From Geothrix limicola (GTDB lineage Bacteria > Acidobacteriota > Holophagae > Holophagales > Holophagaceae), in contig NZ_BSDE01000003.1 of the NCBI RefSeq assembly GCF_030268085.1, forward strand, positions 310,001-374,000: a stretch of DNA of 64,000 nucleotides, in the 5' to 3' direction. Positions 54,063 to 63,465 of the stretch are shown here, piece by piece. Position 1 is the stretch's first letter; each line of letters begins with the position of its first letter. The notes below the pieces were generated by a model. That model was not told the DNA's origin and searched no databases. It worked only from the letters and a program-made list of their open reading frames with translations. The position numbers were made by a program, and so were the translations under genes.

Positions 54063-55376
54063 ATGTTCAAGCGCGCCGCGTCCAAGCTGTACAACTGGGT
54101 CGCGTTCACCATCGTGCTGGGCGCGCTGGTGGGCCACTTCTTCCCCGGCGTCGCCGTGAAGATGCAGCCCCTGGCCGACGGTTTCATCGCCCTCATCAAG
54201 ATGCTCATCCCGCCCGTGATCCTCTGCAGCGTGGTGCTGGGCATCGCGGGTTCCGGCAGCATCAAGAAGGCGGGCCGGGTGGGCGGCAAGGCCATCCTCT
54301 ACTTCGAAATCGTCAGCACCCTGGCCCTGGTGATCGGCCTCGTCATGGCCAACCTGTTCGGGCCGGGGCGGAGCTTCCACGCGGATCCATCCAAACTCGA
54401 TCCCAAGCTGGTGGCCGGCTACGTGACCCAGGCCCAGCACCTGACGGTGACGGACCACCTGCTGAAGATGATCCCCAAGACCATGTTCAGCGCCTTCACG
54501 GATGGCGACATCCTGCAGGTGCTGCTGATCTCGGTGCTGCTGGGCTTTGCCGTAGCGGCCCTGAACGAGAAGCACAAGACGCCCCTCATCGGCTTCCTGG
54601 AGAACCTCAGCAAGGCCTTCTTCGGCGTCATGCACCAGATCCTCTACCTCGCGCCCATCGGTGCTGGTGCGGCCATCGCCTACACCATCGGCAAGTTCGG
54701 GCTGAAGTCGCTGCTGCCCATGGCCCAGCTCATCTTCCTCTTCTACGCTACCTGCGCCCTCTTCATCTTCGTCGTGCTGGGCATCATCGCGCGGCTGGCG
54801 GGCTTCAACATCCTCAAGGTCGTGGGCTACATCAAGAGCGAGCTGCTGCTCGTGATGGCCACCAGCTCGTCCGAATCGGCCCTGATCCCGCTCATGGAGA
54901 AGATGGAGAACCTGGGCCTTTCTAAATCCATCGTGGGGCTGGTCATCCCCACCGGCTACTCCTTCAACCTCGACGGCACGAACATCTACATGACCCTGGC
55001 CTCGCTCTTCATCGCCCAGGCCCTGGGCATCGAGCTCACCCTGGGCCAGCAGCTGGGCATCCTCGTGGTGGCGATGATCACCAGCAAGGGCGCCGCCGGC
55101 GTCACAGGCTCGGGTTTCATCACCCTGGCCGCGACCCTCGCGGTGGTACCCGGCATCCCCGTGGCCGGCATGGCCCTCATCCTCGGCATCGACAAGTTCA
55201 TGTCCGAGGCCCGCGCCATCACCAACCACATCGGCAACTGCATCGCGGCCGTCGTGATGGCCAGCTGGGAGAAGGAGCTGGACTGGGATCGCTTCCACGC
55301 GGTGCTGGGGCGGACGCAGCTGCCTGCACCCGCTCCCGTGGCCGAGGTGCCGGCGCTGGCGGGCGAGATGGACTGA
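54063..55376 (+). CDS. dctA: C4-dicarboxylate/cation symporter (DAACS family, DctA-like)
   Basis: A 437-residue inner-membrane transporter with multiple helices. Diagnostic stretches: MLIPPVILCSVVLGIA, the Ser-rich reentrant loop ATSSSESALIPLM, VIPTGYSFNLDGTNIYMTLA and MITSKGAAGVTGSGFITLAA, followed by a soluble tail. These match DctA/GltP; the NLDGT variant and the neighbouring CitA/CitB pair favour C4-dicarboxylates over glutamate. AGGAGG about 5 nt upstream. It ends in a strong intrinsic terminator. Confidence 0.93.
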   Translation: MFKRAASKLYNWVAFTIVLGALVGHFFPGVAVKMQPLADGFIALIKMLIPPVILCSVVLGIAGSGSIKKAGRVGGKAILYFEIVSTLALVIGLVMANLFGPGRSFHADPSKLDPKLVAGYVTQAQHLTVTDHLLKMIPKTMFSAFTDGDILQVLLISVLLGFAVAALNEKHKTPLIGFLENLSKAFFGVMHQILYLAPIGAGAAIAYTIGKFGLKSLLPMAQLIFLFYATCALFIFVVLGIIARLAGFNILKVVGYIKSELLLVMATSSSESALIPLMEKMENLGLSKSIVGLVIPTGYSFNLDGTNIYMTLASLFIAQALGIELTLGQQLGILVVAMITSKGAAGVTGSGFITLAATLAVVPGIPVAGMALILGIDKFMSEARAITNHIGNCIAAVVMASWEKELDWDRFHAVLGRTQLPAPAPVAEVPALAGEMD

Positions 55377-55397
55377 ACGCGGCGGCGCGGGGAAGAG

Positions 55398-55423
55398 GCG
55401 GGGGCTCAGGCCCCCGCTTTTTT
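55398..55423 (+). terminator. Intrinsic terminator of dctA
   Basis: GCGGGGGC-TCAG-GCCCCCGC stem-loop followed by T6 (55418-55423), 21 nt after the dctA stop. Confidence 0.9.
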
Positions 55424-55602
55424 CGCTCTTCCGGACAGGTTTCCCCTTGTTCCTGGAATTGTTCCTGGAATTTCGGGCTGGACGTTTGAAGCCATCGGCA
55501 AACCCGGGCCCTGCGAATGGGTGATGACGAGACCATGCGCCGCTTCCGCGCAGGGACTGCCATCGCGTGCGCATTCACGAGCCCCGGCTTTGAGAACAGG
55601 CT

Positions 55603-56034
55603 CTAGTTCGAGTTGTACTCAGTCCAGAGAAGCCTGGTGCCTGCAGGTGTCTGGATTTGGCCATTGGCTTCGGCCGTCACGAACAACTGGAAGGCGTGGA
55701 GGGGAGTCACCGACTTGAGGGTGCCCTCGCGATCCTTATCAACCTTCAGGGCCCCGATGTTCTGCGCCGGTGAATCCTTGTCTGCGCTGACCCAAACCAC
55801 ATAGGTCGTTGCGGGGGGTTGAAGCTTCTGAGGATCCGCCAGGTACTTCACCTCCAGATTGATTGAGACGTTGCCATCATCCGTCTTGTTGAATTTGACC
55901 TTGCCTTGGGCCGCCGGAATGTCTGGGGAAACAGTCATGGTGACGGCGTGCTGAAAAATGCCTGGAAGGTTTAAGGCCGTGAGGGGCGAAAGGGCCAAGG
56001 CCGCAGTCACCAAGGTGAGGTGAGAGATTCTCAT
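55603..56034 (-). CDS. Secreted hypothetical protein
   Basis: A 143-residue exported protein with signal peptide (MRISHLTLVTAALALSPLTA) and a beta-rich domain of about 115 residues (KVKFNKTDDGNVSINLEVKY, TTYVVWVSADKDSPAQNIG, LFVTAEANGQIQTPAG). The pattern recalls small Ig-like or RskA-C-terminal-like folds, but no family is assigned. GGAG 8 nt upstream supports the start. Codons end in A/T more often than in the genes before 55 kb. About 235 bp separate it from the next gene upstream. Confidence 0.75.
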   Translation of the reverse strand: MRISHLTLVTAALALSPLTALNLPGIFQHAVTMTVSPDIPAAQGKVKFNKTDDGNVSINLEVKYLADPQKLQPPATTYVVWVSADKDSPAQNIGALKVDKDREGTLKSVTPLHAFQLFVTAEANGQIQTPAGTRLLWTEYNSN

Positions 56035-56269
56035 GTTTGATCTCCATTGGCGTCGCTGCTGGTGCCCAGGGAATCTGGAGGGCGACATACCACCAAGGCA
56101 AATTCCAGACCACGATCCATCAAGCTTTGAATCAGATGGTTACTGGGAATGAGAAACCCCGTGCACGACCTTCCGATCAAACTGGTGGAGTCCACTCAAT
56201 CAAAACTGTCTGATCCAAAGAACCCATCCCGATAAGCCTCGGCCAGGTCCTGCGAGACCGGACTCTGGA

Positions 56270-58123
56270 TCAAAGCCTACGGCGATCCGTGTTGAAACCG
56301 TTCCGCCGCTCCGTGCCGAGGTAGCCCTTGGTGGCAGAGTGGATCTGAGCGCCAACCTGGAAGGTGGATTCGGCGCGTCGACGCTCAGCACTGGTCCGTC
56401 GGGATCGTGATGGAAGGGCGCCGAATGTCTCCTTGGACAGCATGGGTTCGAGGCGCTTGCGAAGCTGATCCAGGCTGAAGGGCTTGGGTATCAAGGAGGT
56501 GTAGGGATGGGCAGCGATGAGATCCAGGGTCGACTGATCGACACGGCCGGTGGAGATCAGCACGGGCATTTTGGGGCGCATGGCATGCAGTTGGGGAAGG
56601 GTCCCGAGGCCACCCAGACCAGGCATGTTCATGTCCAGAATCACCACATCGGGGTTCGCGCCCGATTCAAGTTGCGCAAGGGCCTCCTCTCCACTTGAAG
56701 CCACGGTCACCCTGTGACCCAGCGCTTGGAGGAGCGTCTTCATGGCGCTGTGAATCAGTTCGTCGTCATCCACCACAACCACATCCAACACCGGCTGGGG
56801 CTGTCCCAGGTAGGGTTCGATCAGGGGTTGCATCGGCTTGACTTGAACGTCACACCTTGGGAAGGACATTTCCACGCGGGTGCCGCGGTCGAGCTCGCTT
56901 TCGATGGCCATGTGCCCGCGGTGGGCCTCGACCGCACTGTAGACCATGGACAATCCCAGCCCGGTTCCCTTGCCCACCTCCTTGGTCGTGAAAAAGGGGT
57001 CGAGGGCCTTGGCCTGGATCTCCTTGGACATGCCGCATCCCGTATCCTCGATGATGACCTGGACCCAATGTTCGCCGAGGTTCCGAGTGCGCAGGGAAAG
57101 GGTGCCATTCTGAGCCATCGCGTCGACGGCATTCACACACAAATTCATGAAGGCATGGGTCAATGCACTGGCGTCTCCCCGAATGAGCCCCAGGGCCGGG
57201 TCCAGATCCATCTCCAGATGAATCTTGGAGAGCGTGGTCCGTTCCAGGAGTCGGACCTCCTCTCGAAGGATCACATTCAGCTCGATGTCCTGCTCTTCGG
57301 CAGGACGCTGATGGGCAAAGGTCAATAGGCTCTTCACCGTGTTGCCGCCGCGCACGGCGGCCTTGCAGATGGTCTCGAACGCGAGGTAGGCCGTACTGCC
57401 TTTGGGTTGGAGTTCCAGATTGGCCGAAGCCAAACCAAGAATCGCGGCCAGCACATTGTTCATGTCGTGGGCCACCCCTCCCGCCAAACGACCGAGGGTC
57501 TCCATGTTCCGCGACCGCTGCACCTGGAGCCGGAGATGTTCCTGCTCCTTTTCCAACCGCTGACGTTCGGTGATGTCGCTCAGCACGAGGCGGGAAAGGG
57601 TGCATCCGTCATCCGCCGTGACGACACAGGCCTCCAGGTGCGCCCAGAAGGAAGTCCCGTCTTGCCTCATCATCCTCAATTCACAGGACCGCGGCTCGCG
57701 GGTTTCGAATATTTGCTTTCGGTAGAGGTAGTACTCATCCTGATCCTCATCCAGAATGAACCTGGTGATCGGTTGTTGGACCATGGCGCCGCGATCCGCC
57801 CCAAGAATGGTCGCCGCAGTGAGGTTGGCCTCCTGGATCAGCCCTCCTTCATCAATGGTGAGGTAGCCCAGGGGGGCCCGATTGTATAAATCGAAATAGC
57901 GGGCTTGGGACGCATCCAGTTTGGCTTGGGTCAGGCGCAGCTCCTCGTTCTGCATCTCCAGTTCGATCTGGTGGACTCGCAGCTCGTGAACGAGCTGCCG
58001 ACGGTCATCCGCGGTCATGGCCTCCACATCCTCGGGTGAGGCGGTCCAGTGCGCGTGAAACAACGCTTCGGCTCGAAGGCGCAGGTCTTTGGCCATCCCC
58101 AACTCATCTTCGGTCGAATGCAT
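56270..58123 (-). CDS. PAS-containing hybrid histidine kinase with C-terminal receiver
   Basis: A 617-residue soluble kinase. A helical N-terminus with HELRVHQIELEMQNEELR (about 46-63), PAS (about 70-190), HisKA-like segment GRLAGGVAHDMNNVLAAI (His219), HATPase (about 315-425: NLCVNAVDAMAQNG, DTGCGMS, GKGTGLGLSMVY) and receiver (about 445-565: VVVVDDDELIHS, D497 in VVILDMNMPGLGGL, Lys in LIPKPFSLDQL). The C-terminal tail is Arg-rich and ends NTDRRRL. It is the last gene of a minus-strand trio and shares its first about 190 residues with the PAS protein upstream. Confidence 0.92.
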   Translation of the reverse strand: MHSTEDELGMAKDLRLRAEALFHAHWTASPEDVEAMTADDRRQLVHELRVHQIELEMQNEELRLTQAKLDASQARYFDLYNRAPLGYLTIDEGGLIQEANLTAATILGADRGAMVQQPITRFILDEDQDEYYLYRKQIFETREPRSCELRMMRQDGTSFWAHLEACVVTADDGCTLSRLVLSDITERQRLEKEQEHLRLQVQRSRNMETLGRLAGGVAHDMNNVLAAILGLASANLELQPKGSTAYLAFETICKAAVRGGNTVKSLLTFAHQRPAEEQDIELNVILREEVRLLERTTLSKIHLEMDLDPALGLIRGDASALTHAFMNLCVNAVDAMAQNGTLSLRTRNLGEHWVQVIIEDTGCGMSKEIQAKALDPFFTTKEVGKGTGLGLSMVYSAVEAHRGHMAIESELDRGTRVEMSFPRCDVQVKPMQPLIEPYLGQPQPVLDVVVVDDDELIHSAMKTLLQALGHRVTVASSGEEALAQLESGANPDVVILDMNMPGLGGLGTLPQLHAMRPKMPVLISTGRVDQSTLDLIAAHPYTSLIPKPFSLDQLRKRLEPMLSKETFGALPSRSRRTSAERRRAESTFQVGAQIHSATKGYLGTERRNGFNTDRRRL

Positions 58124-58141
58124 CGGAGGCTCCCTTCAAAT

Positions 58142-58843
58142 TCACGACATGTCGATGGGACCTTTGACTGGTTCAGTGTTTGGTCCAACCCGTCGCCGGG
58201 GTTTGGTGCGTTGCGACTTCGCCAGAAGGTCAGCAAGTTCGAGCTCCACCCGTTTGCGTTCGCTGATATCGCTCAGCACCAATCGGCTCACGGGAAGGTC
58301 GTCGGGGTTTCTTGAGGCATTCGGCGGAGTGGAGGCAAGGCTCACCCAGAGGGTGGTTCCATCCTTCTTGACCAGGCGCAATTCGCAGGATTGGGGTGAA
58401 TTGGATTCGTGCAGACGCTTGCGATGCAGGTAATAGATATCCTGATCTTCCTTCAGAATGAACCGTGTGAGCGGTTGCTTCACGAGCGTGGATCGAGCCT
58501 CACCCAGCAGGGCAACGGCGGTGAGGTTGACCTCCAGGATCAGACCCGCCATGGATAGGATGCAGTAGCCCACGGGTGCCAAGTCATACAGGTCGAAGTA
58601 ATGCGCACGGGATACATCGAGTTCAGCTTGAACGCGGCGAAGCTCGACATTCTGCATTTCCAATTCGATTTGATGAACCCGGAGTTCATGAATGGTTTTC
58701 TGGAACTCCTCCACCGAGAGGGTTCTTGCAGCCGGGAGTGAGGCCCCGGCATGAAGGTGGGCAACCTCCTCGGCCCGCCAACGTTCCTCCGCCCGCCACC
58801 GCAACTTGGCGGCCATCTCAGATCCATCATTCTTGTTAAGCAT
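58142..58843 (-). CDS. PAS-domain protein lacking a kinase, paralogous to the next gene
   Basis: A 233-residue protein with the same helical lead (HELRVHQIELEMQNVELRR) and PAS domain as the adjacent hybrid kinase; shared blocks include RFILKEDQD and SRLVLSDISERKR. After the PAS it ends with a short basic tail (KSQRTKPRRRVG), so the HisKA, HATPase and receiver parts are missing. Start at MLNKNDG, overlapping the CheB/CheR gene by 8 nt. It may be a degenerated duplicate or a sensor subunit that heterodimerises with its paralogue. Confidence 0.85.
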   Translation of the reverse strand: MLNKNDGSEMAAKLRWRAEERWRAEEVAHLHAGASLPAARTLSVEEFQKTIHELRVHQIELEMQNVELRRVQAELDVSRAHYFDLYDLAPVGYCILSMAGLILEVNLTAVALLGEARSTLVKQPLTRFILKEDQDIYYLHRKRLHESNSPQSCELRLVKKDGTTLWVSLASTPPNASRNPDDLPVSRLVLSDISERKRVELELADLLAKSQRTKPRRRVGPNTEPVKGPIDMS

Positions 58844-61800
58844 TGGCCACCGCCTCGCTTTCATTGCCCTCGATTCGTTTGGTTGAGGTTGGACCCTCTT
58901 TCCGCGAGGGCTCGGCTGCGTCTTGGGCGGAATCAGTGATCTCTGTGCTCAGCCCCAGCCATTTCGTGATGCGGCCCGAAGCGTCGCGCAGGGCGATGGC
59001 CCGGGTCAGGAATCGACGGAATGTCCCGCTGTGGTGGCGGAGCCGAAATGCCACTTCGCAAGGTTCGCCCTTCGCCACCGAGGAACCCAAAACCTCCGTC
59101 AACCTCTCACGGTCCTCCGGGTGGACCTGATCCAACCACCGGCTGCCGGACAGTTGCGCCTCGGATACGCCCGTGAAGGCCTCCCATTGCGGGCTCACAT
59201 AATCGTAGAGGCCATCGGTTCGGCACATCCAGGTGAGTTGAGGCAGGGATCCCACCAACTGTCGGAAGAGCGTTTCACTCTCCCGAAGCGCAGCCTCGGC
59301 CCGCTTCATTTCCGTGATGTCCACAAAGGTGATGACCGCCCCTTCGATGACATTTTCCAGCGTGCGATAAACCTGGATGCGCATGGTGTACCACTTGTCA
59401 TCCGTCGTCAGCACATCAATTTCCTTGGGGATCAGGGTGTCCAGCACGGCTTGGGTATCTGCAGCCAGGTTGGCGTAGCTGACCAGATTGGAGAGGATGT
59501 GGTTCACGGGCCTTCCCACGTCGCTCTGGATGAGGTTGATCATCCGTGTGGCCGATGGGGTGAAGCGCAGGATGTTCAATCGGTGATCAACAAACACCGT
59601 GCCGATGCCGGTGCCAGCCAGCAGGTTGTTCATGTCATTGTTGGCTCTCGAAAGGTCAGCCACCTTGTTCTGCAATTCAGCGTTGACCGTGGAGAGTTCC
59701 TCGTTGACGGACTGTAGTTCCTCTTTGGAGGTTTCCAACTCCTCGTTGGAGGACTGTAGTTCTTCATTCACCGATTGCATTTCCTCGTTGGAGGATTTGA
59801 GCTCTTCGTTGGAGGTTTCCAGCTCCTCATTGGTGATCTGCAGAAATTCATCCTTCGCCTGAAGTTCCCGGGTGAGAGCGGCGATGCGTGCTGCGGAATC
59901 GGCATCAGGAAGCCCCTGGCCCTCCTTGGGAAGCCGACCTTTCGGCCGATTCTCTTTGGATTCGGCGCTTGAAGTCCCCTCCAGGATGACCATGAACAGC
60001 GGAGTATCCAAGGAAGCCTGAGCGCTGATCGGCATGGGGTAGATTTTCAGGTTGACCGTGGTGAATTGCCCGTGGGCTTTGACTCTCAGCCCCGGACACT
60101 GGATGGCTTCCTTCGTGGATACAGCTTTGTGGAGGGCCGTCGTCAATTCACGCCGCAAACCATCACGGGCCATCTTCAAAATATTGTTGATGCCCGCCTC
60201 GCCGGACATGGGTTCCAGGTACAACCCAGCACGTCCGTGAAGGTAGAGGATGTCCCCTTTGCCATTGACGAGGGCTCCGATGAGGGAAGCCTGCTTTAAC
60301 AGCGCCTGTTCGGTGAGTTCCCGCAGGGGTTGTTTGATCCCAGTGGCCAGTTTTCCAGCGACTCTCGGAGCAGCCATGGAGCCTTTGCCCATGGGCGGGA
60401 TGAAGCGGGTCATGGTCGTTCGCTGCGTGCCCTGAGAATCCTGTTTGCGAAGGTACAGTTTCGATTTGCGATCCAGCGCGGAGAACAGATCGCCGAAATC
60501 CCCCACAGACTCCGAGGTTCCCAGGAAAAGGATGCCTTCCGGATTCAACGCATAGTGGAAGAGGGGAATGAGCTTCCGCTGCAGATCTGCGCCCAGGTAG
60601 ATCAGGAGGTTGCGGCAGCTGATGAGGTCGATTTTTGAGAAGGGCGGATCCTTGATCACGTCCTGTTCGGAAAAGATCAGCAGATCCCGGATGCTTTTGT
60701 GAATTCGGTAGGCTGATTCATCGGATTCGGGTGTGAAGAACCGCGCCAGTCGCTCCGGCGAGAGGCCCGCGGCGATGCTGGCGGGGTAGATCCCAAGGCG
60801 GGCGGTGGCGATGGCCTGGCTGTCCAGATCCGTGGCGAAGACCTGCAGGATGTAACTTTGCCTCAGTGCTTCCATCCTTTCCTGCAACAGGATCGCGATG
60901 GAGTAGGCCTCTTCACCGGTGGAACAGCCAGGAGTCCAGACGCGAATCACCGAGCCCGCGGGCTTCCCGTCGAACAACCTGGGAATGGCCACCTCTTCAA
61001 GGGCCTTGAAGGCTTCCTTATCCCGGAAGAAATGAGTCACGCCGATCAGCAGATCCCGGAAAAGGGACTCTGCCTCTGAAGGCGTGTGCTGCATGAACTG
61101 AACATACTCCTCGAGCGTTTCAATCTGATGCACGGCCATGCGCCGCTCGATGCGACGGTGGATGGTGCTCGGCTTGTAGCTCGAGAAGTCATGCCCGGTC
61201 TGAGCTCGCAGCAGGATGAAGAGTTTCTTCAGGGCATTTTCGGATTTGGGCGTGGGTGCGATTTTGGAAAGCGGGGGCTTGCTGAAGGCGTGCGCCACGT
61301 AGGCCATGAGCTGGGCAGGCATCTTGGCAGGGGCCAATTCATAGTCCACGAGCCCCGTGGCGATGGCACTGGTTGGCATGCCGTCGTATTCAGCGGAGTC
61401 GGGGCTCTGGACCATGGCCATCCCGCCTTCGGCCTTGATGGCCCTCAGGCCCAAGGTGCCGTCGCTGCCGGTACCAGACAGCACGATGCCGATGGCGAGG
61501 TCGTGCTGGTCCTGAGCCAGGGACCTGAAGAAGAAGTCTATGGGCAGCCGCTGGCCGCGCGGCGCAGACGGTTCCAACAACTGCAGGGTGCCCTTCATGA
61601 AGGCCATGTCCCGACCCGGGGGGATGATGTAGGCGCAGTTGGGTTGGACGACCATGCCATCCTCGACTTCGTACACCTTCATCTGGGTGGAACGCTGAAT
61701 GAGTTCGGTGAGGAGGCTCTTGTGATCCGGAGCCAGATGCTGGACGAGGACGAAAGCCATGCCCGGGTCGGCATCCGTGGGCATGCCTGAAAAGAAGGCT

Positions 61801-61991
61801 TCAAAAGCCCCAAGTCCGCCAGCGGAAGCGCCGATGCCGACGATGGGAAAGGTGTTCTGAGGCACCGTGCTCGTCCCCCCATCATGATCAGCCGAAGGAC
61901 TTGTCTCGTCACTGGGCGTGGAGATGGTCGCCCTGACCGATGAACTCGGAACCAGCCTGGATACCCTTTTCTTTTCGTTCATCTCGGTCAT
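58836..61991 (-). CDS. CheB-CheR fusion with coiled coil and PAS domains
   Basis: A 1051-residue protein. CheB methylesterase (about 48-235; S56 in GIGASAGG, H85 in QHLAPDH, D177 in GTGSDGTLGL), CheR methyltransferase (about 255-520; RVWTPGCSTGEEAYSIAI, FATDLDSQAIATAR, DLISCRNLLIYL), a linker, a long heptad coiled coil (about 640-735) of repeated NEELxSxNEE units, and PAS domains (about 740-985, with LFRQLVGSLPQLTWMCRTDG in the last). No kinase or receiver follows. AGGAG about 9 nt before this ATG decides the start over earlier ones. Such fusions are presumed to link methylation signalling to PAS-kinase partners; the two following PAS genes are candidates. Confidence 0.93.
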   Translation of the reverse strand: MTEMNEKKRVSRLVPSSSVRATISTPSDETSPSADHDGGTSTVPQNTFPIVGIGASAGGLGAFEAFFSGMPTDADPGMAFVLVQHLAPDHKSLLTELIQRSTQMKVYEVEDGMVVQPNCAYIIPPGRDMAFMKGTLQLLEPSAPRGQRLPIDFFFRSLAQDQHDLAIGIVLSGTGSDGTLGLRAIKAEGGMAMVQSPDSAEYDGMPTSAIATGLVDYELAPAKMPAQLMAYVAHAFSKPPLSKIAPTPKSENALKKLFILLRAQTGHDFSSYKPSTIHRRIERRMAVHQIETLEEYVQFMQHTPSEAESLFRDLLIGVTHFFRDKEAFKALEEVAIPRLFDGKPAGSVIRVWTPGCSTGEEAYSIAILLQERMEALRQSYILQVFATDLDSQAIATARLGIYPASIAAGLSPERLARFFTPESDESAYRIHKSIRDLLIFSEQDVIKDPPFSKIDLISCRNLLIYLGADLQRKLIPLFHYALNPEGILFLGTSESVGDFGDLFSALDRKSKLYLRKQDSQGTQRTTMTRFIPPMGKGSMAAPRVAGKLATGIKQPLRELTEQALLKQASLIGALVNGKGDILYLHGRAGLYLEPMSGEAGINNILKMARDGLRRELTTALHKAVSTKEAIQCPGLRVKAHGQFTTVNLKIYPMPISAQASLDTPLFMVILEGTSSAESKENRPKGRLPKEGQGLPDADSAARIAALTRELQAKDEFLQITNEELETSNEELKSSNEEMQSVNEELQSSNEELETSKEELQSVNEELSTVNAELQNKVADLSRANNDMNNLLAGTGIGTVFVDHRLNILRFTPSATRMINLIQSDVGRPVNHILSNLVSYANLAADTQAVLDTLIPKEIDVLTTDDKWYTMRIQVYRTLENVIEGAVITFVDITEMKRAEAALRESETLFRQLVGSLPQLTWMCRTDGLYDYVSPQWEAFTGVSEAQLSGSRWLDQVHPEDRERLTEVLGSSVAKGEPCEVAFRLRHHSGTFRRFLTRAIALRDASGRITKWLGLSTEITDSAQDAAEPSRKEGPTSTKRIEGNESEAVANA

Positions 61992-62123
61992 GGTGGATAT
62001 CTCCTGATGGAGCATGGTCTGAACGGGGCCATTTCCATCGTTTTTTGTGCCTAGCCTTAACTGATTTCGATGTTCGTCGAACCTATTTGAAGCGGGACCT
62101 CCCAAGCCGTATGACTTTGACCA

Positions 62124-63008
62124 TCAGACCAATGCGCTTTCACAGCCTTGCCTGAACGGTTTGCTGACTTCAGAAAGCAGGTGGATGGGCTGAGTTAACC
62201 GGCCCTCTTTGTGCACGGGTCCTTCGCAGCCCCATGCAAGCCAATCACTCAGGACTTTATTGAAGGTCTCGGGTTGCTCGAGTTCCACCAGGTGTCCAGC
62301 ATTGGGGATGACCCTCAGCTGGGAATCAGGGATGGAGTCCGCCAGCGCGGCCGACTCCGTGGGGGGGATGACTCGATCATCCGAACCTGCAATGACGAGA
62401 GCAGGCACACGGATCTTGCCGAGCCAGGGGCGCGCATCAGGCCGCTCCGCCATTCCCAGCAGCGCGCCACGCATGCCCTCGGGACTTGCGGATGCCATGA
62501 GGGCGCGAACTGAAGTGGCCAAAGGGCCGTTGGCGTTGACCGGGGAAAGCATCCTTGGCGCCAGCTCTTCCATCACCAGGGTGGTCCCAGATCTCTGGAT
62601 GGTTTCGGCTGTTTGCCGATGATCATTCATCATCTCGCTGGAATCAAGGCCGGCCTTGGTCCCCACCAGCATCAGTCCGCGGACCCATTTCGGGTGCATT
62701 CTCGCGAAGGTGAGCGCGACGAATCCACCCATGGCGTGGCCCGCGAGAATGAGGGGGCCGATGCCGAGCTGCTGCACCAGGTCCCAGACATCCTCAGCAA
62801 AGCAGGCCATGGAGACGAGACCACCGGTCGCATGACTTTCACCGAACCCTCGAAGATCTGGTGCGATCACCCGGAGTTTGGATTTGAATGCGTCCACTTG
62901 AGGGGACCATGAACCACGATTCAGGGGAAAACCGTGAAGAAAGAGCAACGGGAAGCCCGATCCTTCGTCGGTGTAGGCCATCAGGTTTCCGTTGACGTTC
63001 ATGAACAT
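62124..63008 (-). CDS. Alpha/beta-hydrolase-fold protein with Ala at the nucleophile position
   Basis: A 294-residue protein of the alpha/beta hydrolase superfamily: oxyanion-loop LLFLHGFPLNRGSW, APDLRGFGES, acid AGSDDRVIP (about 210) and His239 in IPNAGHLVELEQPE. The nucleophile elbow reads AGHAMGG, so the expected Ser is Ala92 (codon GCC at 62733-62735). Without Ser it cannot use the usual serine-ester mechanism; it may be a pseudo-enzyme or use another chemistry. GGAGG 4 nt upstream fixes the start. The C-terminal about 30 residues extend past the family core. Confidence 0.88.
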   Translation of the reverse strand: MFMNVNGNLMAYTDEGSGFPLLFLHGFPLNRGSWSPQVDAFKSKLRVIAPDLRGFGESHATGGLVSMACFAEDVWDLVQQLGIGPLILAGHAMGGFVALTFARMHPKWVRGLMLVGTKAGLDSSEMMNDHRQTAETIQRSGTTLVMEELAPRMLSPVNANGPLATSVRALMASASPEGMRGALLGMAERPDARPWLGKIRVPALVIAGSDDRVIPPTESAALADSIPDSQLRVIPNAGHLVELEQPETFNKVLSDWLAWGCEGPVHKEGRLTQPIHLLSEVSKPFRQGCESALV

Positions 63009-63255
63009 GGGGCCTCCTTCCGCTTTCAATTCAGGGGTATCGCATCGAAGTGAGATTCACCGCGCATCTCGCAATCCAGCTTCTGGATGACAACGGACCA
63101 AGAACGGTGGCGGATTGCATTCACGCTGGGAGGCCACCAGCCACCCTCCGGGGAGCATGGTGACCCCAAGGCTGATGCGATGGATCACTTCTCCTCGTGC
63201 ATGCATCAGGTGACCCCCTCAGTGATAGGTTCTAATGCAGGATTCTGGCCAATAC
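63009..63255. other. Non-coding gap upstream of the alpha/beta hydrolase
   Basis: About 250 bp with no convincing reading frame, RNA gene or repeat; less GC-rich than the first 55 kb. It includes the ribosome binding site and presumably the promoter of the hydrolase. Confidence 0.5.
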
Positions 63256-63465
63256 CTAATGGCTTGAACTGCTGCGTTTAAACAAATATCGATCGATGCG
63301 CGCAGGAGTACTTTCCATCAAGATGAACGATGCCTCCTTCAGTCCGGAGGGCAAGGCCCACCCATGCTCATCGAGGATCGGGACCTGATGAGACCCAATC
63401 GAGAGCAGATCTCCATCGCCTGCGGCGTAGGATTTTGGCGGAAGAGCAAGCACCGGGCCGACCAT
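63256..63465 (-). CDS. Small uncharacterised ORF coupled to the GNAT gene
   Basis: A 69-codon frame beginning MVGPVLALPPKSYAAGDG whose ATG overlaps the GNAT stop as TGATG, the same coupling used by rpiB-rph and hslO-acyltransferase here. The sequence is not recognised. No good ribosome binding site is seen and codon bias is weak, so it could be chance or the worn end of a longer gene. Confidence 0.35.
   Translation of the reverse strand: MVGPVLALPPKSYAAGDGDLLSIGSHQVPILDEHGWALPSGLKEASFILMESTPARIDRYLFKRSSSSH

Noticed and set aside
62124-63008. Assigning an esterase or haloperoxidase function
   Set aside because: The nucleophile Ser is Ala, so a standard hydrolase name would mislead.
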